DNA of 64,000 bases from Candidatus Paracaedibacteraceae bacterium (lineage in GTDB: Bacteria; Pseudomonadota; Alphaproteobacteria; Paracaedibacterales; Paracaedibacteraceae): positions 248,001 to 312,000 of the forward strand of contig JAHBYH010000002.1 in NCBI GenBank assembly GCA_019636055.1, read 5' to 3'. The notes under the pieces were generated by a model. It was not told where the DNA came from. It saw only the letters and a program-made list of their open reading frames with translations, and ran no database searches. The translations under genes and the position numbers were made by a program. Of the stretch, positions 1 through 8,578 are shown one piece after another. Every line of letters begins with the position of its first letter. Within the stretch, counting starts at the first letter, position 1.

Positions 1-1
1 C

Positions 2-757
2 AGTGTTGCTGCCCAAATAACAAAGAAATTTATAGCACTCCCCCCGAAAGTGATCGTTGCCTTATCGACAACCAGTGCCCAATTATTGATGAAACCTGCC
101 CAAGATGCCGGTATCCCTTTAGTTTTTTCTGCTGTCACAGACCCCATAACGGCAGGATTAGTATCGGCTTATGATAAAACAACGCACGGCGTGACAGGAA
201 TTAGTGATTATATGCCATCAGAACCACAATTAGAAATGATTGCAGCGTTTATCCCGGCAATCAAGAAGCTTGGTGTTTTATATAACCCGGGCGAGACCAA
301 TTCTGTTGCTTTTCTGAATCAAATGGAACAAGAAGCCAAACAACGCGGTATTATTTTTGTGCGTGGTGCTGTGAATACAACAGCCGAAGCCGCAACAGTT
401 GCCAAAAGTTTAATCGGTAAAATCGATGCTTTGTTTTTCCCAAACGACAATACAACCATGGCAGCTGCAGCAGCCGTGGCACAGGTTGCAAAAAATAACG
501 ACATCCCTTTATTTGCTAATGATTCAGAATCAGTCAAAGATGGCGCTCTTGCTGCTGTGGCTTATGATCGAATAGCCATGGGAGAGAAAACAGCCGAGAT
601 TGTTGGAGGAATTTTGTCCGGAAAATCAACAGGGGCTTATCCTGTTAGTCATGATGTTCCGTCAGAAATTGTCGTCAATCAGCAGACATTAGAAAAATTA
701 CACCTGACTATTCCCCCAGTATTGTCACAAAAGATCAGAGCCATCAGTGGATCCTAA
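2..757 (+). CDS. ABC transporter substrate-binding protein, PF04392 family (5' truncated by window edge)
   Basis: Periplasmic solute-binding component of an ABC importer of the ABC_sub_bind (TrpX-like) family. The reading frame is open from base 2, so the true start and signal peptide lie before the window; the GTG at base 50 is an internal valine. Family hallmarks are visible: STTSAQLL near the start, VFSAVTDPITAGLV, GVTGISDY, LGVLYNPGETNSV and FPNDNTTMAAAAAVAQVA. The same blocks recur in the two substrate-binding proteins at 47.5-49.3 kb, so this is a third paralogue. Its last codons overlap the GTG start of mutY by 11 bases, implying co-transcription with a DNA repair gene, which is an odd pairing. 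The ligand cannot be told from sequence; Trp/Tyr-type ligands are known for some family members. Confidence 0.85.
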   Translation, partial: SVAAQITKKFIALPPKVIVALSTTSAQLLMKPAQDAGIPLVFSAVTDPITAGLVSAYDKTTHGVTGISDYMPSEPQLEMIAAFIPAIKKLGVLYNPGETNSVAFLNQMEQEAKQRGIIFVRGAVNTTAEAATVAKSLIGKIDALFFPNDNTTMAAAAAVAQVAKNNDIPLFANDSESVKDGALAAVAYDRIAMGEKTAEIVGGILSGKSTGAYPVSHDVPSEIVVNQQTLEKLHLTIPPVLSQKIRAISGS

Positions 758-1781
758 AGCTTTTGACTCAATTCATCGCAAACTTTTGTGTTGGTATGAC
801 CAATATCAACGCATCCTTCCTTGGCGTGCAGCATCTGGTGAGAGACCAAACCCATACCATGTATGGTTAAGCGAAGTGATGTTACAGCAAACAACCGTTG
901 CAACCGTAAAAGATTATTTTATCCGCTTTACACAACGTTGGCCAACTCTACAAGATCTATCACAGTCTTCATTGGATGATATCTATCATCAATGGCAAGG
1001 ATTAGGCTATTATTCCCGCGCAAGAAACTTGCATGCCTGTGCCTTGGCTCTCTCAGAATTAAATGAGATTCCTAGGAATCCTGATGAATTAATCAAACTA
1101 CCGGGTATTGGTGCTTATACGTCTGCGTCTATTGCATCTATCGCTTATGACTTTCCAATCATTCCCGTTGATGGGAATATCACACGTGTTATATCAAGAC
1201 TTTTGGCCCTAAAAACACCCTTACCAAAGTTAAAAGATTTAATTTTTGATATTGTATCGCCTTACCAGCCCAATCGATCCGGAGATTTTGCTCAAAGTTT
1301 GATGGACTTAGGAGCAACAATTTGCACACCAAAAACGCCAAAATGCGACTCCTGTCCTATTGCGAAAGATTGTTTAGCCTATGCCCAAAATAAACAAAAC
1401 CAAATCCCTGTCAAAGCCATCAAATCAAAAAAACCAACTCGCTATACTTATGCCTATTGGGATGAAAATCTGTCGAATGAAATTGCTTTGATCAAACGAC
1501 CAGATCGGGGATTACTTGCTAATTTAATGAGTCTGCCAACCAGTGAATGGGTTGATTACGAAGAAGAACTCCCCCCGTTAACCCCCGGACAAATATTATT
1601 GGATGGGTATGTTAAACACGTTTTCACCCACTTCACATTAATCTTGCGGTGTGTCAAACAAGTCTCTCATTCAGAATATACTGGAACACGGTATCCTAGA
1701 GATTCTCTTAACAATCTGGCGTTACCAACGTTAATAACGAAAACATTAACCTATTACAAAATCATAGAACTAAATAGATAA
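747..1781 (+). CDS. mutY: A/G-specific adenine DNA glycosylase MutY
   Basis: Removes adenine mispaired with 8-oxoguanine or guanine in base excision repair. The N-terminal HhH-GPD domain carries LSEVMLQQTTVATV (catalytic Glu about residue 43), the helix-hairpin-helix LPGIGAYTSASIASIAY and VDGNITRV with the catalytic Asp. The 4Fe-4S ligands C-x6-C-x2-C-x5-C follow at about residues 192-208 (CTPKTPKCDSCPIAKDC). The C-terminal NUDIX-like 8-oxoG recognition domain is present but weakly conserved. At 344 aa the length is normal. The start is GTG inside the end of the upstream substrate-binding protein gene. The 3' end overlaps the convergent EAL gene by 12 bases. Confidence 0.96.
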   Translation: MDPKAFDSIHRKLLCWYDQYQRILPWRAASGERPNPYHVWLSEVMLQQTTVATVKDYFIRFTQRWPTLQDLSQSSLDDIYHQWQGLGYYSRARNLHACALALSELNEIPRNPDELIKLPGIGAYTSASIASIAYDFPIIPVDGNITRVISRLLALKTPLPKLKDLIFDIVSPYQPNRSGDFAQSLMDLGATICTPKTPKCDSCPIAKDCLAYAQNKQNQIPVKAIKSKKPTRYTYAYWDENLSNEIALIKRPDRGLLANLMSLPTSEWVDYEEELPPLTPGQILLDGYVKHVFTHFTLILRCVKQVSHSEYTGTRYPRDSLNNLALPTLITKTLTYYKIIELNR

Positions 1782-3437
1782 ATCAGTAATTCCAAACGTT
1801 GCAAGATAGGTCAATAGCTGATCTTGATCTAAGGGTTTAGAAAATAAATAACCCTGTCCATAGTGAGTACCAATAAATTTCAACATTTCGTGCTGATCTT
1901 TCGTCTCAATTCCCTCAACAAGTGTTTCAATCTTAAGGAAATGGGCTAGGTTTAAAATTGCTTCTAATATTTTTACTTTGCGTTCCGTTAAATTCTGGAT
2001 AAATGATTTATCGATCTTAATTTTATCAACAGGGAAATGGCTTAAATAATGCAAGGATGAATAACCCACCCCGAAATCATCAATAACAATTTTAAATCCC
2101 AGGTCCTGAAGTTCTGTTAGCTGAGATAAAGCAGGAGCAAGGGGATTTAAATCTATTTCTTCGGTAATCTCAAGCTCTATATCCTTAGGGGACAACTGAA
2201 ATTGAGCGAGCTTATTTTGAATTGTATGAATAAGTTTGCCTGAGATAAATTGTTGGCCGTTGATATTAATAGATAATTTTAACTGTAACCCTTTAGTTTG
2301 CAGATCTTTTAATGTAGAAAAAGCTTGATCAAAAACGATATCCGCCAGTGTATCCATTGCATTTAATCGTTCAATAATTGGCAGAAAATCAAACGGCGAT
2401 ATGGGACCAAATTCCGGATGTGTCCAACGGATAAGAGCTTCTATCCCAACAGGTTTTAGTGTGACTAAATCAATTAACGGTTGATAGACAACAAACAACT
2501 CTTTTTTTAAAAAGGCTTGCTTTAAATCACTTTCTAAACGTGTCGCATATAAAAGCTTGCTTGCTTCTTCGTAACCATAATACTCAATAAATCCGTGTCC
2601 CTTGCGTTTAGCAATAGCAAGAGCTGATTGAGCTTGATCATAAAACTGAAAAGGATCAACCGAAATTGAATCGGTAATAACAACCCCCACATCAATACTG
2701 ACAACCAAATTTTGAGCAGCAAAATAACTCGTGACTTGCTGATAAAGGGAATTTAGTTGTTGTGAAAATAAATTTTTATCATGAATATCATCAATAATGA
2801 GAGCCATTTTCATGGTGGAGTAAGAATATAAGTGCCATTTAGGGGGTAAAGTATTTTTTACCGGTGCATAAAGTTTTTTGATACATTGCGCAACACGGTG
2901 CCGGTTAAACGGATTCGAGTCATAGGTTTCCAAATTTAATAAACAAAGACCTGAATTTGTCTCGAGAATAAAAGCACGATTTAAATGATCACCAATAATT
3001 TCTATAAATTGCGATTGGCTTAGATGAGCCTGAAGGTTGCTTGTATGTTGTTCAGATAACTCATAACGTGTTTTCTGTAGTTCCAAACATTTTCTGACTA
3101 AATCTAGAAAATCAGCGTTCGATCCTTGATCATAAAAATAAACCCAATCTCGAGCTGATGGGGAAACAGAGTCTGGATCTTCTATTCCAGACAAACAGAC
3201 AACAGGAATTCGTTGAGGTAAAATATTAAGAATGACAGAATTTACCTGCGGAACATATAATATCAGATGAACAGGAACATTCGATGTTAAAGAACGATTG
3301 ATATATTCAGGAATAATCTCAAAACTAAAAACAGAATCAATATGGACTTCTTCAGCATTTATTTTTAGGTTTTTCAATGTCTCTCTGATGTTAAGATGAT
3401 CCCTCAAATGAGGGGAATAAGATAAAATTCTGAGCAT
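1770..3437 (-). CDS. Cyclic-di-GMP phosphodiesterase: degenerate GGDEF plus intact EAL domain
   Basis: Predicted cytoplasmic enzyme that hydrolyses c-di-GMP. Residues about 1-125 look like a receiver- or sensor-like domain with no clear phospho-acceptor. A GGDEF fold follows (about 130-300) in which the signature is replaced by YSTMKM, so cyclase activity is unlikely; the distal AIAKRKGHGFIEYYG segment still marks the fold. The EAL domain (about 310-550) keeps its catalytic set: EALIRWTHPEFGPIS, ININGQQF, ELEITEE, VIDDFGVGYSSL, DKIKIDKSFI and LVEGIET. The ATG is preceded by GGGGAG at good spacing. It is monocistronic and divergent from the outer-membrane protein gene. The degenerate GGDEF may act as a GTP-sensing regulatory module, as in other proteins of this architecture (inference). 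Confidence 0.9.
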   Translation of the reverse strand: MLRILSYSPHLRDHLNIRETLKNLKINAEEVHIDSVFSFEIIPEYINRSLTSNVPVHLILYVPQVNSVILNILPQRIPVVCLSGIEDPDSVSPSARDWVYFYDQGSNADFLDLVRKCLELQKTRYELSEQHTSNLQAHLSQSQFIEIIGDHLNRAFILETNSGLCLLNLETYDSNPFNRHRVAQCIKKLYAPVKNTLPPKWHLYSYSTMKMALIIDDIHDKNLFSQQLNSLYQQVTSYFAAQNLVVSIDVGVVITDSISVDPFQFYDQAQSALAIAKRKGHGFIEYYGYEEASKLLYATRLESDLKQAFLKKELFVVYQPLIDLVTLKPVGIEALIRWTHPEFGPISPFDFLPIIERLNAMDTLADIVFDQAFSTLKDLQTKGLQLKLSININGQQFISGKLIHTIQNKLAQFQLSPKDIELEITEEIDLNPLAPALSQLTELQDLGFKIVIDDFGVGYSSLHYLSHFPVDKIKIDKSFIQNLTERKVKILEAILNLAHFLKIETLVEGIETKDQHEMLKFIGTHYGQGYLFSKPLDQDQLLTYLATFGITDLSI

Positions 3438-3558
3438 AATTTCTCCCCATTTTTAGAATAAACAAATAAGGTTAATTAAAAGTTTAAAATACAATTGCTG
3501 GAAAATTTTCTAAAAATGTCCTATAAATGGCAATATGTAATAAAAAGGGTATTTGAAA

Positions 3559-4206
3559 ATGAATAAAATTATGCAATCTGCGCTTATCGCAACGGCCATA
3601 ATGAGCCAAGCAAGCGCAGGAAATTGGAACTCCGGCCTGCGTATTAGTACGTTGGGGATCGCCGGTGAAGTCGGTTATCATTTTAATGAAACTTTTGGTC
3701 TTCGCCTCCAAGGTACATGGTGGGAACATTTCCGCAAAACCATGTCTTTCGATGGTGTAAAATATCATGATGTCAGATTTCGCCCAGTAACCGTTACCTT
3801 GTATGCTGATTGGTATTTCTATACGAATTGGTGGCGCTTGAGCATTGGTGGCGGTTATAATGCAACCAAAATTCGCTTAAACAGAGATTTTTCAAATGAT
3901 CCAAATCCTCTACGACAAGCTTTGGGTTATACTCATGGTCGATATCGTTATAAAAATCCAATCAGTTATTACGTTGGAACAGGTTTTGACTTTCGTAAAC
4001 TTGGCGGATCAAACTGGACACTAACCATGGATGCGGGTATTTATTTCATGAGTAAAGTTAGCGCTAAAGTAACAGCTAATGGACCAGCACAAGCTAGTGA
4101 AGAGGCTATGCGCAAACTTAGATACGGTGCAGAAGAACTATTGAATGATAAAAAGTATCTTCGAACTTATCCTGCTATTAGCATTGGATTCAAATACGAA
4201 TTTTAA
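3559..4206 (+). CDS. Outer-membrane beta-barrel protein
   Basis: The ATG at 3559 is preferred over the upstream TTG at 3553, because AAAAAGGG lies about ten bases before it and translation then begins with a typical signal peptide (MNKIMQSALIATAIMSQASA, cleavage before GNW). The mature part of about 190 residues alternates polar and aromatic residues as in a small barrel (LRLQGTWWEHF, VTLYADWYFYTNWW, LSIGGGYNATK, YYVGTGFDF) and ends in the outer-membrane C-terminal signature IGFKYEF. It could be an 8-stranded OmpA- or OmpW-like porin or adhesin; no peptidoglycan-binding domain is present. No enzymatic motif is seen. Confidence 0.75.
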   Translation: MNKIMQSALIATAIMSQASAGNWNSGLRISTLGIAGEVGYHFNETFGLRLQGTWWEHFRKTMSFDGVKYHDVRFRPVTVTLYADWYFYTNWWRLSIGGGYNATKIRLNRDFSNDPNPLRQALGYTHGRYRYKNPISYYVGTGFDFRKLGGSNWTLTMDAGIYFMSKVSAKVTANGPAQASEEAMRKLRYGAEELLNDKKYLRTYPAISIGFKYEF

Positions 4207-5117
4207 TCGTTTTCTGATAGCATCGGACGAATCAGTTCAAAACGATTCCTGAGAATCGCTAGAAGATCGTTATCACGATTATCAGCAGGAAGTTCTTTTA
4301 AAACACGCTGAGATGCTGGTTTCAGCATAAAACTGCCTTTGCGAATTTCGTCTAATACATTTTCAGATAATGACGATGACCCGGCTCGGGTTGTCGTCTT
4401 TTTTAACCCACTTAAATCTTCTGCCAACTGATTCGTAGTTAAAGGTGTTGGTTTTTTTAGTTTCTGTGCACGATCTTTCGTCAGGTGTTTTAATTTTAAC
4501 GACGGTGACTGTGGTGGTTTTGGAATAAAAGATACAACACTGGATGGTAGTGGGGGTGCCGGTGGCGGTGGAGTACCTGTCCCCTTTTCCGCATTATTCA
4601 TTAGTTTTTCTGCAGCATCCTCAATCATTCGTGTTCGTTCAGAGACCAAAGAAAACATCTCATGATAGTTATGGTCAAGTTTTATTCCCAATTCAACAGC
4701 AAGCAACTCAAAGGCAAGAATAGCATGATAATGGGATGGGATTTTACTCCAAAACTGATATCTAGATATAGGGGCTTTTTCATGGTCAGCAACAAGACAT
4801 TCTAATTGATAATCAAAATAACGCTTCATTATTTTTTTGACGGAAGCTTGGTCTCCTAAGAATGTACTGAATAGGAATCGCTGAAACTTACCCTGGAGTC
4901 GCCTAACCTCTTGATCTAATGCAGAACTAGGGTCTTTCCAAAATTTTGACGCTGTATCTGATATCTCTTTCCAGTCATAGGAATGATGCTCTTCCATCGT
5001 CGACATGATGGCACTGCTGATCATTCGTGTGTAAATACTTTGATCGGATTCATGGCTACTTGCCGGAGAGTACCCCAATAAACATAAAGTTATGAAGCTG
5101 AATACAAAATATTTCAT
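4203..5117 (-). CDS. Secreted proline-rich protein with WH2-like actin-binding motif
   Basis: The start was set at the ATG at 5117 because AAGGTG stands seven bases upstream and a signal peptide follows directly (MKYFVFSFITLCLLGYSPAS); an upstream in-frame extension exists but lacks these signals. The protein is 304 aa. Residues 25-180 are helical and match no family I recognise. Residues about 183-204 are proline-rich (TPPPPAPPLPSS, then KPPQSPS). Residues 254-267 (VLDEIRKGSFMLKP) resemble the WH2 consensus LLxxIRxGxxLKKV: the helix part matches well and the LKKV part only partly. The C-terminus (LLAILRNRFELIRP, ending SEND) resembles an amphipathic central motif or a second divergent WH2, but lacks the acidic tryptophan tail of WASP proteins. 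The polyproline-WH2-helix order mimics eukaryotic and rickettsial actin nucleators, so a host-directed effector is a reasonable hypothesis. Function is unproven. Confidence 0.7.
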   Translation of the reverse strand: MKYFVFSFITLCLLGYSPASSHESDQSIYTRMISSAIMSTMEEHHSYDWKEISDTASKFWKDPSSALDQEVRRLQGKFQRFLFSTFLGDQASVKKIMKRYFDYQLECLVADHEKAPISRYQFWSKIPSHYHAILAFELLAVELGIKLDHNYHEMFSLVSERTRMIEDAAEKLMNNAEKGTGTPPPPAPPLPSSVVSFIPKPPQSPSLKLKHLTKDRAQKLKKPTPLTTNQLAEDLSGLKKTTTRAGSSSLSENVLDEIRKGSFMLKPASQRVLKELPADNRDNDLLAILRNRFELIRPMLSEND

Positions 5118-5204
5118 TGGCTTCACCTTAATCAAAAGTATGAATATATATTCAGTATTACTTAGTAAAATTAACAATTCATTAATTAATATATTTTTTT
5201 GACA

Positions 5205-5229
5205 GATTTCAAATTAAACAATTGAAATC
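5205..5229. promoter_or_regulatory. Inverted repeat in the intergenic region between the WH2-like gene and coaE
   Basis: Eight-base arms GATTTCAA (5205-5212) and TTGAAATC (5222-5229) flank a nine-base AT spacer. A TTGACA hexamer sits immediately before the left arm (5199-5204), but no convincing -10 follows at 16-18 bases. This could be an operator for either divergent gene, or chance in AT-rich DNA. Confidence 0.25.
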
Positions 5230-5327
5230 AGTTACTTTAACTCTTAAAAAGTTAACACAACTATATTGATCATCCCTTGAAGAATACAGAATTAAACCGC
5301 ATACTAAAGCAATATGAATAAAAAATT

Positions 5328-5924
5328 ATGAGAATCATGATCGTTCTGGGCATAACAGGATCCATGGCTTCTGGAAAATCAAGCCTCACGCATCGCGCCA
5401 AGGTGATCTTAAAGGCTCCTGTCTGGGATGCTGATCGTGAAGTTCAAACCTTATATAAAAAAAAAGCAATCCGGCAAAAAATTGTCACTCTTTTCCCTTT
5501 ATGTATGACTCAAGGGTCACTGGATCGTCAATTGCTGAGAAATACCATTGCACAAAACCCCAATGATCTAAAAAAACTTGAGGCCATTCTCTACCCTGAG
5601 TTGTCTATTTCACGGGAAAAATTTTTATCGTTTCATCAAAAAAAGCGCTCTCCTTTTGTTATCTTAGACATCCCCTTACTTTTTGAGAAAAATCTAGAGT
5701 CCTTGTGTGATTGGGTAATCCTAACTCAAAGTCAGAATTGGTTAATCCGTCAACGCATTCTAAGGCGAACAAATATGACAGCTGACTTAATGGAGAGCTT
5801 ACTCTCCAAACAAATGCCCCAAATTGAAAAACAACACCGGGCAGATTTTGTGGTTGATTCTGGCGCAGGGCATCACCATACTTGGATTCAGTTCATCAAG
5901 ATTTTGGAGCATCTTAAGCTATGA
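5328..5924 (+). CDS. coaE: Dephospho-CoA kinase CoaE
   Basis: Last step of coenzyme A synthesis: ATP-dependent phosphorylation of the 3'-hydroxyl of dephospho-CoA, in the cytosol. The P-loop GITGSMASGKSS lies at the N-terminus, followed by VWDADREVQTLY (substrate-binding Asp), the FVILDIPLLFE block and the lid-region RQRILRRTN. At 198 aa it is normal. The ATG at 5328 and the in-frame ATG at 5337 are both possible. The stop overlaps the dnaQ start in ATGA. The coaE-dnaQ pair is a common alphaproteobacterial neighbourhood, where it usually follows maf-aroE at the origin; here that pair lies 18 kb away, implying rearrangement. Confidence 0.95.
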   Translation: MRIMIVLGITGSMASGKSSLTHRAKVILKAPVWDADREVQTLYKKKAIRQKIVTLFPLCMTQGSLDRQLLRNTIAQNPNDLKKLEAILYPELSISREKFLSFHQKKRSPFVILDIPLLFEKNLESLCDWVILTQSQNWLIRQRILRRTNMTADLMESLLSKQMPQIEKQHRADFVVDSGAGHHHTWIQFIKILEHLKL

Positions 5925-6610
5925 GAGAAATCGTTCTCGATACAGAAACAACAGGATTTAATCCGAAAACAGGCGACCGTATTATCGAAATCGGCTGTGT
6001 TGAGTTGATCGATCTTTTACCGACAGGGCAAACCTATCATACTTATGTTAACCCTCAACGCGATGTCCCACCTGGCGCATCCAAAGTCAGTGGTATTACG
6101 ACTGAATTCTTATATGACAAACCTCTTTTTGTTCATGTCGTTGATCCCTTTTTGGATTTTATTGCTGATTCAACCCTTGTCATTCATAATGCTTCCTTTG
6201 ACATGGGGTTTATCAATGCCGAACTAGAACGTCTTTGCCGCAACCCTCTTCCTATGACACGGGCTATCGACACAGTATCTATGGCTCGGCAGAAATTTCC
6301 GGGGTCGCCTGCTTCATTAGATGCTTTGTGCCGACGATTCGGTATCGATTTATCAGCCCGTGTTAAACACGGTGCCCTTCTTGACGCGGAGCTATTGGCG
6401 AATGTCTATTTAGAATTAAAGGGGGGTCGACAAGTTACATTCTCCTTTAACCAAAAAAAACAAGCAATCATCCAAGAAAATATACCCACAGTTGCGCCAT
6501 CATCATTGCAAGCCCGTCCAAAACGCTCCTTCCCCTTGTCAGAAGCGGATAAAAAATCCCATAAAGAATTTATTGCAAGCTTAAAAAACCCTTTGTGGTT
6601 ACAAGCTTAG
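5921..6610 (+). CDS. dnaQ: DNA polymerase III epsilon subunit (3'-5' proofreading exonuclease)
   Basis: DEDDh exonuclease that proofreads for the replicative polymerase. Exo I is VLDTETTGF, Exo II is LVIHNASFDMGFINAEL and Exo III is KHGALLDAELLANVYLEL, giving the D-E-D-H-D catalytic set. The family GITTEFL and RFGIDLSAR blocks are also present. At 229 aa it is standard, with a C-terminal tail that would bind the alpha subunit. It is translationally coupled to coaE by a four-base overlap. Confidence 0.95.
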   Translation: MREIVLDTETTGFNPKTGDRIIEIGCVELIDLLPTGQTYHTYVNPQRDVPPGASKVSGITTEFLYDKPLFVHVVDPFLDFIADSTLVIHNASFDMGFINAELERLCRNPLPMTRAIDTVSMARQKFPGSPASLDALCRRFGIDLSARVKHGALLDAELLANVYLELKGGRQVTFSFNQKKQAIIQENIPTVAPSSLQARPKRSFPLSEADKKSHKEFIASLKNPLWLQA

Positions 6611-6661
6611 TTCAGTATTCTTAAGACAAATACCATCGAGCATAATCAAGGATAAAGAACT

Positions 6662-8578
6662 TTGTGTGGATTTTCAGGATTTTACCATAGAACGGCAACT
6701 TATGACCGTTTATCTGCTTTAAAATCAATGACAGATTGCATCGTTCATCGTGGCCCTGACGGTGACAGTCAATGGAGCGATGAATCGGGAATAGCCCTTG
6801 GTCATCGTCGTCTAGCTATTTTAGATCTATCGGAAAATGGACGTCAACCTATGCACAGTCATTCAGGACGACTGACCATCATCTTTAACGGGGAATGCTA
6901 TAATTATCAAGAACTCCGTTCTGAATTAGATCAACATAACCCACGTCAATGGCGCGGCCATTCTGATACAGAAGTCATTCTGGAAGCGATCGAATTTTGG
7001 GGGTTAGAGGCAACTCTTAAAAAAATAGTCGGTATGTTTGCAATCGCCCTATGGGATCACCAACGTCGAGAACTCATTCTTGCTCGCGATCGAATGGGGG
7101 AAAAGCCCCTTTATTATGGGTGGTCAAAAGGTGCATTATTATTCGGGAGTGAACTAAAATCTTTCCGTCAACATCCTTGTTTTGAAGGTCAGCTCAACCC
7201 AATTGCCGTTGATCAAATGTTACGATACAGCTATGTGCCGGCACCATACAGCATCTATCAATCCTATTCAAAATTAACTCCCGGAACCTATCGTCGTTTT
7301 ACTCAGGTTGACTTACAAGCCAATTTGATGCCTGAAGAGGTGAGTTATTGGTCTTTGGAGGCCTGCTTAGAACAGCAATCTCTTTCAGATTTAGTTGTTG
7401 TCGATCGACTCGAAGATCTTTTAAGCCGTGCTATCAGCCAACAAATGCTCGCCGATGTGCCATTAGGCGCATTCTTATCGGGTGGGGTTGATTCATCCAC
7501 AATTGTCGCCTTGATGCAGAAACAATCATCCTCTCCGGTTAAAACTTTTTCAATTGGCTTTAATGAGGCTGGTTTTAATGAGGCTGAATACGCCAAAGCA
7601 GTCGCTCAGCATTTAAAAACAGATCATACAGAACTTTATGTCACAAACCAAGATGCCTTGGATGTCATTCCTAATTTACCGTCAATTTATTGTGAACCTT
7701 TTGCTGATTCTTCGCAAATCCCCACTTACCTTGTTGCAAAGTTAGCCCGTCAAAAGGTAACAGTCTCCTTATCCGGCGACGCTGGTGATGAACTTTTTGC
7801 GGGATATAACCGCTATTTGATGGTTGAAAAAATCTGGAACAGCATTCGCTGGTTGCCACAACCCTTACGCAAAACTGCTGCTTTTGCCCTTAAAGCACTT
7901 CCAACCCATACCCTGAATGCCATTGGCAAGACGTTACCAGGTGTTCCCAATCAACTTGGGGACAAAATTAAAAAAGTGGCAGATATTATTCCCGTTGATC
8001 ATATGGCTATTTATGATTCCCTTATCAGCCATTGGCGCCACCATGATGCGGTTAGTAAAATATCAACAGGCGCATCTCCGTTTGCAAAATCAATCCAAGG
8101 GTCTGAAAAAACCAAATCCTTTACCGAACAGATGATGTATTTAGATACGTTAAGTTACCTTCCCGATGATATTCTGGTTAAAGTTGATCGCGCAGCCATG
8201 GCCAATAGTCTAGAAACACGTGTTCCTTTGTTGGACCATCGTGTCGTTGAATTTGCTTGGTCTTTGCCCCTTGAACAAAAATTAAAACAGGGAATAACAA
8301 AATGGCCACTGCGTCAAGTGCTTTACCGCCACGTTCCAAAAGAACTTATTGAACGACCAAAACAAGGGTTTGGTATTCCATTAGATCAGTGGTTACGAGG
8401 GCCGTTAAAGGATTGGGCCGGTACATTGCTTGACCGCAAAAAATTAGAGGCTAGTGGATTAATTAATCCTGATTTTGTTCAGATGAAATGGCAAGAACAC
8501 CTAACAGGCGGTCGAAATTGGCAATATGGTTTATGGAACATTCTAATGTTCCAATCTTGGTTTGAGGAAAATTCATGA
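6662..8578 (+). CDS. asnB: Asparagine synthase (glutamine-hydrolysing)
   Basis: Amidotransferase that makes asparagine, or amidates a related carboxylate, using glutamine and ATP. A TTG start is chosen because it puts the catalytic cysteine at position 2 (CGFSGF) after processing, with AAGGA nine bases upstream. The class II glutaminase domain has HRGPDGDSQW, LGHRRLAILD and FNGECYNYQELR. The synthase domain has the PP-loop SGGVDSSTIVAL, SLSGDAGDELFAGY and LETRVPLLDHRVVE. At 638 aa it fits the AsnB family, some members of which act on cell-surface polysaccharides or peptides. It heads an operon in which the next two genes overlap by ATGA. Confidence 0.92.
   Translation: MCGFSGFYHRTATYDRLSALKSMTDCIVHRGPDGDSQWSDESGIALGHRRLAILDLSENGRQPMHSHSGRLTIIFNGECYNYQELRSELDQHNPRQWRGHSDTEVILEAIEFWGLEATLKKIVGMFAIALWDHQRRELILARDRMGEKPLYYGWSKGALLFGSELKSFRQHPCFEGQLNPIAVDQMLRYSYVPAPYSIYQSYSKLTPGTYRRFTQVDLQANLMPEEVSYWSLEACLEQQSLSDLVVVDRLEDLLSRAISQQMLADVPLGAFLSGGVDSSTIVALMQKQSSSPVKTFSIGFNEAGFNEAEYAKAVAQHLKTDHTELYVTNQDALDVIPNLPSIYCEPFADSSQIPTYLVAKLARQKVTVSLSGDAGDELFAGYNRYLMVEKIWNSIRWLPQPLRKTAAFALKALPTHTLNAIGKTLPGVPNQLGDKIKKVADIIPVDHMAIYDSLISHWRHHDAVSKISTGASPFAKSIQGSEKTKSFTEQMMYLDTLSYLPDDILVKVDRAAMANSLETRVPLLDHRVVEFAWSLPLEQKLKQGITKWPLRQVLYRHVPKELIERPKQGFGIPLDQWLRGPLKDWAGTLLDRKKLEASGLINPDFVQMKWQEHLTGGRNWQYGLWNILMFQSWFEENS

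Noticed and set aside
5118-5177. Longer start for the WH2-like secreted protein
   Set aside because: The added 20 residues would precede a signal peptide, and the good ribosome binding site lies at the inner ATG.
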